The position numbers and the translations under genes were made by a program. Shown here piece by piece: positions 15,763 through 22,466 of a stretch of 64,000 nucleotides of DNA (position 1 is the stretch's first letter; each line of letters begins with the position of its first letter). Origin of the DNA: a virus; IMG/VR virus record IMGVR_UViG_3300048835_000830, positions 102,639-166,638 of that record; one strand, written 5' to 3'. The notes below the pieces were generated by a model. That model ran no database searches. It was given only the letters and a program-made list of their open reading frames with translations, and was not told where the DNA came from.

Positions 15763-15794
15763 GTTGCATTCTCCTGGTAGTTTGTTTGTCAAAT

Positions 15795-16076
15795 TCAAAT
15801 ATCTCGGCCTTTTATTTCCAGGACCAGTTCGCGTAGAGCGGTTCTCATTAGTTTGATGGCGACCATTTTCAACTCAATTTCTTTCCGTCTCTCAGCTTCC
15901 CGAGCCAGTAGTCTTTTCTGCGATTTTGTTGCGTATCGCTGGCTCCATTTCCGAAAGGATGCCAAGTGGATGCCGTTAAGTTTGCAGTACCGTGTACCGG
16001 TAATGCCAGATTTCCTGGCATCGTCTATAACTTTCTTCCAGTAGTTCCGGGTTTCTTTGTGAGTCAGACCTTTCAT
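15795..16076 (-). CDS. IS66 TnpA-like helix-turn-helix protein
   Basis: A 93-residue protein. Residues 10-48 (YWKKVIDDARKSGITGTRYCKLNGIHLASFRKW) follow the pattern of the helix-turn-helix found at the start of IS66-type TnpA and related transposon proteins (W...SG-hydrophobic-T...YC...GI...F..W). The rest is a basic helix. No transposase partner or terminal repeats are seen, so it is probably a domesticated DNA-binding protein. AAGGAG precedes the ATG; the start overlaps the previous stop by 4 bp. Confidence 0.6.
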   Translation of the reverse strand: MKGLTHKETRNYWKKVIDDARKSGITGTRYCKLNGIHLASFRKWSQRYATKSQKRLLAREAERRKEIELKMVAIKLMRTALRELVLEIKGRDI

Positions 16077-16336
16077 TTTCTGCTCCTTGAAACGCGAAGC
16101 TCGTCAGGAACGAAGAGAGCGCTGACATAGCTCTCCCAGTTGAACCAGTGGTTCAGAGCTGGAATCCAAAGCCACTGGAGCACGCTGGTTACCGCGAGTG
16201 CGTACCAGAAGCCGAAGGGAAGGATAAAGGCAAATGCAGCAATCTGAGTTCCGATGCAAAGAAGAAACATCGACCAGTAGAAGCGACTCTGAGACTTAAT
16301 AATAGCTTTGAATATCTCTTTGACTAGACTAAGCAT
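16073..16336 (-). CDS. Small two-helix membrane protein
   Basis: The frame opens at 16375; CAGGAGT fits the ATG at 16336, giving 87 residues. Two hydrophobic segments (SMFLLCIGTQIAAFAFILPF and FWYALAVTSVLQWLWIPAL) with a basic N-terminus and a charged tail. It could be an inner-membrane effector or holin-like protein; no family match. A promoter-like element and a terminator-like hairpin precede it. Confidence 0.55.
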   Translation of the reverse strand: MLSLVKEIFKAIIKSQSRFYWSMFLLCIGTQIAAFAFILPFGFWYALAVTSVLQWLWIPALNHWFNWESYVSALFVPDELRVSRSRK

Positions 16337-16373
16337 AACGACTCCTGATGTATAAATTTTTCGATTCCCAAAC

Positions 16374-16403
16374 AAAAAAATGCAGCAGCCCGAGGCATGC
16401 TAC
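16374..16403 (-). terminator. Terminator-like hairpin between a promoter-like element and the 16336 gene
   Basis: Leftward, GTAGCATGCC pairs with GGGCTGCTGC (one bulge, one G-U) and is followed by seven T. It lies after the GGTATAAG element at 16422 and before the start codon at 16336, so it may act as an attenuator of the 16336-15795 operon or as a plain terminator for the 16912 gene. Confidence 0.6.
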
Positions 16404-16421
16404 ATTTTCTCCTACAGTAAC

Positions 16422-16429
16422 CTTATACC
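16422..16429 (-). promoter_or_regulatory. Promoter-like element GGTATAAG (copy 2)
   Basis: Minus-strand ATTGGTATAAGG, followed by TGTAGGA and then the hairpin at 16374-16403. The arrangement is repeated at 17383-17390, down to the ATTGGTATAAGG and TGTAGGA words. It starts 19 bp beyond the stop of the 16448 gene. Confidence 0.5.
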
Positions 16430-16447
16430 AATAATTCCAGGGATTTT

Positions 16448-16912
16448 TCAGACAAGCCTGATCATAACCCTTCGCGCCAGATCCTCCCGAAGTCTTTTGC
16501 TCTTCGCCATCTCCTTAAGTCTTGCGATCATAAGGCTCTGACCTTTGAGCATGAGGTATTCTGGCGAGTGTCCTGTGTCGATCTCAAAACTGCTGACCGT
16601 CATAAGGTCCTTGAAGGCCTCCGGATAAGCGAGCGTAGGCTCCTGCCGCGCTCCTTCCTTGCAGGCCTCCGTCACGACCTTGTGGTACTCGTCGGAACTG
16701 ATCTCGATCTCGGGCAGCAGTGCTTCATAGCGCTCGGCCTCCTTTTCCAGCTCCGAGCGCCTGCTTTCCCTGGCCTCAAACTCAAGGCCCCAATCCTCTT
16801 TCCTTGAGCCCCTCAGCATGGCCTCCCAGGTTTTGCAGCGCCCTGTAAAATCCATACCCTGGGTCATCCCCTCAAGAACGGCCCGCATCATTCGCATCTC
16901 TTCCTTTGTCAT
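16448..16912 (-). CDS. Hypothetical helical protein
   Basis: A 154-residue, Met- and Glu-rich helical protein (MTKEEMRMMRAVLEGM..., SELEKEAERYEALLPEIEI). The ATG at 16912 overlaps the stop of the upstream gene as ATGA. It follows a membrane-anchored protein gene and may be its partner. No family recognised. Confidence 0.55.
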   Translation of the reverse strand: MTKEEMRMMRAVLEGMTQGMDFTGRCKTWEAMLRGSRKEDWGLEFEARESRRSELEKEAERYEALLPEIEISSDEYHKVVTEACKEGARQEPTLAYPEAFKDLMTVSSFEIDTGHSPEYLMLKGQSLMIARLKEMAKSKRLREDLARRVMIRLV

Positions 16913-17301
16913 CACGCAATCTCCTCATAGTCGAGTTCAAGCTCCGACCGCTGCTTGTCAACAACCTCCTTTACAAGTCTCTCAAGCTGCGGGAGTATCT
17001 CCGCAAGCCCACCGGATCCGGCAGCCTTGGCCTCGACAAGGTCGCGGTGCACAGCTTCCAGCGTTCGCATCACATTGTAAAGGGCCAGTGCGGGTGCCGG
17101 GTCTTTCAGGGGCCACTCGGCACTCCTGAGGTTGCGAGCTACGTAATCCATGAGATTTTTCAGACGGCCCAGATTTACATCCTCGGTGGGCGAAGCGTGC
17201 TTTTCTTTCTGACGGAAAAGAATTATGAGCAGAACAACAACGGGTACGATGCTGAACGTAATAGCCTGCAAAACGCTTTCAGATCCAAAATCCAAATTCA
17301 T
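16912..17301 (-). CDS. Membrane-anchored helical protein
   Basis: A 129-residue protein with one N-terminal membrane helix (AITFSIVPVVVLLIILF, residues 13-29) and a cytoplasmic helical domain of about 90 residues. AGGAGA precedes the ATG at 17301. The leader contains a promoter-like element and a strong terminator-like hairpin. Function unknown. Confidence 0.55.
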   Translation of the reverse strand: MNLDFGSESVLQAITFSIVPVVVLLIILFRQKEKHASPTEDVNLGRLKNLMDYVARNLRSAEWPLKDPAPALALYNVMRTLEAVHRDLVEAKAAGSGGLAEILPQLERLVKEVVDKQRSELELDYEEIA

Positions 17302-17333
17302 GCGCTCTCCTGATTTAAATTTTTATGTTTCAA

Positions 17334-17371
17334 AATTAAAAAGAGGACTCAGCTCAAAGCTAAGTCCTCTT
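17334..17371 (-). terminator. Terminator-like hairpin between a promoter-like element and the 17301 gene
   Basis: Leftward, AAGAGGACT and its perfect complement AGTCCTCTT enclose an inner AGCT pair, followed by TTTTTAATTTT. It lies downstream of GGTATAAG (17383) and 33 bp before the start at 17301. It could end the array transcript or attenuate the 17301 operon. Confidence 0.7.
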
Positions 17372-17382
17372 CCTACAAAAGC

Positions 17383-17390
17383 CTTATACC
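17383..17390 (-). promoter_or_regulatory. Promoter-like element GGTATAAG (copy 3)
   Basis: Minus-strand ATTGGTATAAGG followed by TGTAGGA and the hairpin at 17334-17371, the same order as copy 2. It sits 40 bp past the last array hairpin. Confidence 0.5.
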
Positions 17391-17429
17391 AATTTCCCGC
17401 GTGAAATTACAGAAATTGGCACACTCGCT

Positions 17430-18831
17430 CGCGCCTTCCGGCACGCATCAATTTATGATTAAATCCTTCTACCGCTCTCAGAGCCTTCTGCGAGGCCGAC
17501 CTAATGCCGCTTTCTGCTATCGCTCTTTCGAGCCTTCTTGAAACCCTATCCGTAATCTTGCCGCTTATCGCTCCTTTGAGCTTTCCGATTTCCCGCCTTC
17601 TAAGGCTTGTTTCGTAACGCTCTTTCGAGCACAGCCGACCATGTAAATGAATTTATAGTTCCTCTATCGCTCCTTCGAGCTTTAATCAAATCCCTGCTCC
17701 TGCACTTGTCTCCTAACGCTCCAAAGCGAGCAGGTCATGCCCATCGGTCTAAGGAGGCCTACCTTCCATCTAACGCTCCACGGAGCAAGGCTGGCCCACA
17801 GTGAGGTTGAATGTCTGCTATCGCTCCAAGGAGCTCACTGCATAGCTAACTTTTAGCTGTCCTTTTCTATCGCTCATCGAGCATTACGGGACTTCGTTTC
17901 AGCTGACCTTTATCGCTCTTTCGAGCCGTAGTGGTGCGATATCGTCTATTTTTCTAACGTTCCAAAGAACACTCTGCCGCTCGCACGGTCACCGTCTAAC
18001 GCTTCTGAAGCCTTTGTTCGCATCGTGAAATGCACCGTCTATCGCTCCTTCGAGCCAATCAAGCACGCAAACTTATCCTGCCTATCGCTCGGTAGATGTG
18101 GAGCTTTCATTCCACCCGCCCACCAGCCCTGCCTATCGCTCCCAAGGGAGCCCTCCACAGAAACACAGTCTTTCCGTCTATCGCTCTTTCGAGCCGCTGT
18201 GAACATTAAGGTCCTTTCAAATACCGCTCGCGTAAGAGCTGCCCTCTATGGGGATTTCCGTGGACTTCCTCCTACCGCTCTTGCGAGCGCTGGTATAGCG
18301 CTCCACGAGCAAAGGCGTTGCTTGGCGTGCCTTCTATCCCTTTAACGCTCCCGAAGGAGCTTTGCAGGCCGCGTTTCGCGGATCCTTTCCTTCTATCGCG
18401 CCTTTCACGATGTTCCCCGCTCTATCTCCTATCGCGCACCGTGTGCACCAAATACTGGCTTATTTGCCTAACGCTCTCACGAGCAGGGAGTCACAGCTTC
18501 GATACTCTTCTAGCGCTCTCACGAGCTGAAATATATCTGGTTTCTCGACTATTCTCTCCTAGCGCTCCCTATTGAGCGGACGGGCGTCTGTCGCATCATT
18601 TTCTCTTTTCTAACGCTCTTTACCGAGCGGCGTGCCCTTGCCCAAGCTTCTACTCTTTTCTAACGCTCTTTCGAGCCTGATTTTTTATTTCCTACCTTCA
18701 CCTACCGCGCACGCCTTGTGCGCGACCTGACGCCCCCTTTTTTGGGGCCGCGAGAGCCGATGTAAGCGACGCATAACGCTCCGAGGAGCAAAGCTCTCAA
18801 TGCACAGGATTATTAGCTCATTCTACCGCTC
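17430..18831 (-). CRISPR. CRISPR-like array of ultra-short covarying hairpin repeats
   Basis: No open gene fits this 1.4 kb. Plus-strand hairpin starts: 17474, 17522, 17570, 17619, 17669, 17718, 17775, 17823, 17872, 17915, 17959, 18001, 18044, 18087, 18138, 18183, 18226, 18277, 18300, 18347, about 18395 (decayed), 18434, 18473, 18515, 18564, 18615, 18665, 18707, 18778; a last tag without a full hairpin lies at 18820-18831, and a 6-bp GGAA-loop hairpin at 17430-17446 may close the array. Spacing is 36-57 bp with outliers of 23 and 71, mean near 47. On the minus strand each unit reads GCTC-loop-GAGC then GNTAGRNR then a unique spacer (22-37 nt, one about 4). Stems covary: GTTC/GAAC at 17959, GCTTC/GAAGC at 18001, GCGCAC/GTGCGC at 18707, GCTCCC/GGGAGC at 18138. 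Eight loops are GNRA on the minus strand only. The tag resembles the type I-F crRNA handle. The array follows the cas-like genes on the same strand. Confidence 0.8.
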
Positions 18832-19929
18832 CTCCTCCTCGCTGCCCGCTTCTGTCTTTACCCTTGGAAAATCGACGCCCGCGGCTTTTAGAGAAGCCTC
18901 GCTTAAAACAGGGAAACTCGCATCGAAATCGCCCTTTGGCAAGCTGTATTCGAGAGACACAAAACCTGTGCCCCACTTGCCGTAAAAGCAGCTCATGGGG
19001 CCACTTCGTACACGCGCCTCCTCTTCTTCGGTCAGATTTTCAATGAGAAGGTCGAAATCCGTGGTCGCAAAAGTCATGGGTGCGCCGCGAACATAAAGGA
19101 CACGTTCCGGCGGGATATCCACCCACTGGCCGGTGTGCTGCGGATAAGGAATGATCGAGAACTTCGTGGATTTCACATCGTTCAACCGGTCGCGCCATGT
19201 GGGGTCGCCGCAGAGGCGGTGAATCTCCCCGAGCAGCTCAAAGTGGGTCTTTGATACCGGAATCTTTCGTCCGGAAAAGCCATTGTGGATATACCCTGCG
19301 GCCTGCCCCAGGTATTCGAGGAACTTGCTCTCTATTTTGGAAGTCGCATTAAAACGGTCGAGCTTTGGTACGGCGGCTTCGAGCTCGTCCTTGTAGCGAA
19401 GCGCCAGAAGATCGACTTCTTTCAACTCCTTGCCTTCGCTCTTTTTCTTCAGTGCCACATGAAATCGCCTCTGTCTCACCGCGGACACCGAGAGGGCATC
19501 CTGGAGGGCCGCATTCACGTCGCCAAGGCTCTCGGCGCCCGTGACCCTCGTCAGTGCAGGGCGGAGGTGCGCGATGAGCGTATTCGCATATTGCCAGCCG
19601 AAATCGTCAATCCTTATTTTGCTCGGAAGGACCTTCGACGAATACTGTCCGAAGACCGTGTGGCAAAAGGGCTCTCTTACAACGCGGCACTTCATCCGCG
19701 CGAGCATGGTCTCGCGCATGGGGTCATCGAAAAGGGGCGGCTCGGAGTGCTTGGCATGCACTCGCCTCACCTCACCAAGGATATAAGAGAGCATTCCCCG
19801 GCGCATCGACTCGCCGCAGAGGGGCAGAAACCTTTCCCCCTCACCCTCGCAAAGGTCCATGGCGCAGTAGCCGTTTGTGTCCGTTTTTATAATGAGCCCG
19901 CCGCTGCGCGCCCGAATGAGAAGGTGCAT
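18823..19929 (-). CDS. Cas5-like (or Cas8/large-subunit-like) protein of the array operon
   Basis: A 368-residue protein, third gene of a tight operon, starting 2 bp after the Cas7-like stop. I do not recognise it by sequence with certainty. It begins with a beta-strand start (HLLIRARSGGLIIKT), has a long basic helical middle (RQRRFHVALKKKSEGKELKEVDLLALRYKDELEAAV) and a C-terminal Gly-containing strand region (CFYGKWGTGFVSLEYSLP) like a RAMP fold. In type I-F2 (I-Fv) systems a Cas5 of similar size replaces the large subunit; size, order and context fit that. The last codons are four Glu, Arg and TAG, and the TAG lies inside the first repeat tag (GAGC-GGTAGAAT), so gene and array are physically joined. 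Alternatives: type IV Csf3-like, or an unrelated array partner. Confidence 0.5.
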   Translation of the reverse strand: MHLLIRARSGGLIIKTDTNGYCAMDLCEGEGERFLPLCGESMRRGMLSYILGEVRRVHAKHSEPPLFDDPMRETMLARMKCRVVREPFCHTVFGQYSSKVLPSKIRIDDFGWQYANTLIAHLRPALTRVTGAESLGDVNAALQDALSVSAVRQRRFHVALKKKSEGKELKEVDLLALRYKDELEAAVPKLDRFNATSKIESKFLEYLGQAAGYIHNGFSGRKIPVSKTHFELLGEIHRLCGDPTWRDRLNDVKSTKFSIIPYPQHTGQWVDIPPERVLYVRGAPMTFATTDFDLLIENLTEEEEARVRSGPMSCFYGKWGTGFVSLEYSLPKGDFDASFPVLSEASLKAAGVDFPRVKTEAGSEEEER

Positions 19930-19931
19930 GC

Positions 19932-20855
19932 TTACTCCGCGGCTTTGTAGGCTTTATAGAACGAGAGCGTATCGAGCGTTGCGATGAAGGTCCCAAAGTC
20001 CATCGACTTCGATTGGTTGCCATCGCTGAGCGTCACACGGATCGTCTCCGGAAGAAGCCTGAGGCTCGACCCGGCTTTGGCAATCTCTATTCTCTGAATG
20101 CGGTCAAAAAGATAGCCGAGCACGCGCCGTATCTGAAGGTCGTTGAGAAGAACCCCGTGCTGCGTGGCTTTTACGACGGCTGTTTTGTGGACGTACTTCC
20201 CAGGCGTTACGCGACCCTCCTCGCCGAGGCTTTCAAACATCCTGTTCATCTGCTCGATATAGGCAGTCTCGTCCTCCCGGCTTATAATGGCGTCGTCGCC
20301 GTAGTTGAGCGAGATAAAGCTCAGAGCGGAGAAATCGATTTTGGCTTCAAAATCCTGAAGACGCCTGCCGGCGTTGTCCTTGCTCCAAAAGCTCGTGTCG
20401 CTTACTTTTTCGCCTTTTTTATTCGTGAGGTTTGTCTCCTGCGGCTTTGAGCTGCGGCCAATGTCACTGAATGTGGCCCGATAAGCCCGCGCATCAAGCC
20501 CCTCAGTGGTCTTCCTTTGGCGCGTGTATTCCTTTCGCGTGTAGGCATCAAGAACGCAAAGAGGGCTCGTCCTTTTGCAGCCGCGCTCAGGCATCATGAG
20601 CCCTCGTACAATCCCTATCATGGAAGCCGCGATGGGCACCGCGTTGTCATACATCTCGCGGGTTGCCGGCTGACGCGGCATGAGGTCAGCGAAGATCGTC
20701 CGCCGAAGAAGGCGGCTCGACGTGAAGTCAAAGCCGAGGGCGTCCCTTTTTGCGAAGAGATGGTTTTTTTGCTTGGCCGTCGTCGAGCGGCCGTTCATGT
20801 TGACGATACCGATTACGTCGAGGTCGGCTTTCACTGTGATCGTTTTGATTTGCAT
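19932..20855 (-). CDS. Cas7-like backbone protein
   Basis: A 307-residue protein between the Cas6-like and Cas5-like genes. The start (IKTITVKADLDVIGIVNMNGRS) is the first strand and loop of a Cas7-type RRM, followed by a basic region with LLRRTIFADLMPRQPATR, which resembles the thumb and palm of I-F-type Cas7. The last third ends in a long amphipathic helix pair. No catalytic motif of Cas7 type III (no Asp in a target-cleaving loop) is apparent. The expected role is a filament of several copies along the spacer part of the guide RNA. GGGAAC precedes the ATG at 20855, 12 bp after the Cas6-like stop. The call rests on fold-like motifs plus gene order, not on a database match. Confidence 0.6.
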   Translation of the reverse strand: MQIKTITVKADLDVIGIVNMNGRSTTAKQKNHLFAKRDALGFDFTSSRLLRRTIFADLMPRQPATREMYDNAVPIAASMIGIVRGLMMPERGCKRTSPLCVLDAYTRKEYTRQRKTTEGLDARAYRATFSDIGRSSKPQETNLTNKKGEKVSDTSFWSKDNAGRRLQDFEAKIDFSALSFISLNYGDDAIISREDETAYIEQMNRMFESLGEEGRVTPGKYVHKTAVVKATQHGVLLNDLQIRRVLGYLFDRIQRIEIAKAGSSLRLLPETIRVTLSDGNQSKSMDFGTFIATLDTLSFYKAYKAAE

Positions 20856-20867
20856 GAGGTTCCCATC

Positions 20868-21359
20868 TTATTTGAAATCTTTGATGATGATCAGACCAAA
20901 GCCGTACGAGCGGCGCCCGCCGACCCCGTTGAAATATGCGTTGTCGAATAGCTCCCGGTTGACAATATTGAATTGGCCGTAGATGCGGAAAGCCGTTCGG
21001 ATCGTGAACTTGTGGGTTTCAAGAAGGCCGAGGTTATAGATCTCTGAGTCTATAGGCTTGAGGCCGGCCTGCGCCGTGAACATGGCAAAGGCCTCGTGCG
21101 TCCGCCACTCCTTTCGGAAAATGCCTTGGCTCTTGCTATCAAAGACGACATTGCACGACAGCTCAACCTCAACAGTGCCCTCGGGGAGGCGCAGCATATC
21201 AAAGGTGGCGTCCGGGGTTACGAGCGGCGTCTCGGTTGTGGCAACGTAAACCCTGGTACCCTCGACGCTTACAGCAACCCGCTCTTTGAATGCCTTTCTT
21301 ATAATCGCATGCACATCGTTTAAATCTGGCGGCCTGCCAGTATCGTAGCAATAGAGCAA
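20868..21359 (-). CDS. Cas6-like RNA endonuclease
   Basis: A 163-residue protein with the hallmark Gly-rich loop of Cas6/RAMP proteins near the C-terminus: G-V-G-GRRSY-G-F-G, which fits GhGxxxxxGhG exactly with two Arg in the middle. His17, on the first predicted helix (NDVHAIIRKAF), is a good candidate for the catalytic residue of Cas6 enzymes. The length is short for Cas6 (usually 180-240), which may suit the very short hairpins of the neighbouring array. The start is a TTG at 21359 with GAGGGA upstream; no ATG fits. First gene of the array operon. Expected role: cutting the array transcript at the 3' base of each hairpin and leaving an 8-nt tag. Confidence 0.7.
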   Translation of the reverse strand: MLYCYDTGRPPDLNDVHAIIRKAFKERVAVSVEGTRVYVATTETPLVTPDATFDMLRLPEGTVEVELSCNVVFDSKSQGIFRKEWRTHEAFAMFTAQAGLKPIDSEIYNLGLLETHKFTIRTAFRIYGQFNIVNRELFDNAYFNGVGGRRSYGFGLIIIKDFK

Positions 21360-21538
21360 CGCTATTCCCTCGACTTGAAGTTTTTCGGTTTTATCTTATG
21401 TGACCCGTTCACGGAAAATATTCAAGCTCAGGTTTTTCGGAAGGATGGGCCTTGTGGAGAAAGCGCGGACCCCCAACTCTCCTGCATCTGCCTTGAAAAG
21501 GCGTCCGGGAGATGGGCGAAGGACTCTTCACCCTGTCA

Positions 21539-22321
21539 CTGCTCGGGGGAGCAGGTCTATGCTGTGGACATCGGTGGGCTCATGGAAACCTGGGGCGCAT
21601 CTATCTCCCCGTTTTGCATCATGCAGTGATGAGCTCAGCCAACTGCGAAGTGGAGCCGGAATGGGACCGGGTTGCCTAGGCCCGATCATTCCTGGTTCCC
21701 AAAGACCCTTGCGGGGCCCTGTCGCCCTACCCTCTGTCCATCGTTCCAAGCCCCGGGGGTCCTTTATCACTGGCGGGGTCATTCGCAGTTTCCAGTGTCT
21801 CCAAAGGATTCAATCCCGGAACTCGGGTCGGGTCATCTGACCCTTGGCCTCTTTGATTCATGGCAGCCTTTACCGTGTCCATGTGCCTTTGCCTATGGGG
21901 AGTTCTGGCAAGGAAGATCTCCCCGACTACCGGTTTCGTCGCAGCCGATTCCGCACCGGCCAAACCACGGGGATATGGGTGTAGGTTTTTCAGAGCAGGT
22001 TAAATCCCGAAGACGGTTTGAGGACTGATTTCCGTGCCTTGTGGAGATCGCACGAAAACGCAAAGATCTTCGCTTGACTGTGAAGCGAGGTCGTAATAGA
22101 AACCGTTCCAGGGATTTATCGTGCGCGTCCTGAGAAAATTCACACGGCAGATCCATGGTATAGCAATCTATGATTTGCATGGCCGGGATGAAAAAATCCA
22201 CGTTAATTTTGGGATGAAGCGTCCCGGCCATACTCATCAAGCCTTCCAGCCTCAAGCACGCCTCTGACGCACTTCCAATTACCATCACCCAAAAGTTGAA
22301 GCTCTACGGAAAAGACCGTAG
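21539..22321 (+). ncRNA. Candidate large structured RNA
   Basis: Between the divergent starts at 21359 and 22467 lie 1.1 kb with no convincing gene. The plus strand folds in many places: CTGCTC-GGGG-GAGCAG (21539-21554); GAGCC and GGAATG (653-663 of 21.6 kb) with CATTCC and GGTTC (up to 21697), with an inner CGGG/CCCG and one G-U that favours the plus strand; CACTGG (21768) with CCAGTG (21792); GGGTC-ATCT-GACCC (21830-21843); TCGCTT/AAGCGA near 22070; a 10-bp ATGGCCGGGA/TCCCGGCCAT near 22178-22234; and CTACGG-AAAAGA-CCGTAG (22304-22321) followed by GTCAGTATTTTT, which looks like its end. Phages carry large ornate RNAs of unknown role (GOLLD, ROOL) near tRNA genes; membership is not shown. A short leftward frame at 21893-22288 has poor coding character. 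Confidence 0.45.
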
Positions 22322-22389
22322 GTCAGTATTTTTCGCGTCTATGCCAATTCCATGCAATGACTGAAAATTGATTGAAGGCGGGTTTTTGT

Positions 22390-22431
22390 GCTGGTAGGGT
22401 TGCCGGCGCAGGAAGGGAGTCCTGCACCAGC
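22390..22431 (+). promoter_or_regulatory. Hairpin in the leader of the 22467 gene
   Basis: GCTGGT (22390-22395) pairs with ACCAGC (22426-22431), and inside it GCAGGA (22408-22413) pairs with TCCTGC (22420-22425), forming one continuous 12-bp 3' side opposite a bulged 5' side. It lies 36 bp before the start codon and just before a strong AAGGAGG box, so it may control translation. Confidence 0.45.
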
Positions 22432-22466
22432 GAGGCGAAACGTTTTACCTGATAAGGAGGCAAACG

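Noticed and set aside
15795-16076. An insertion sequence of the IS66 family
   Set aside because: Only a TnpA-like helix-turn-helix is present; no TnpB/TnpC and no terminal inverted repeats nearby.
21539-21554. CTGCTC-GGGG-GAGCAG hairpin upstream of the Cas6-like gene as a solitary array repeat
   Set aside because: No GNTAG tag on either strand; I treat it as part of the structured RNA region.
21893-22288. Leftward 131-codon frame as a gene
   Set aside because: The last half has noncoding-like composition, and strong plus-strand stems cover the region.
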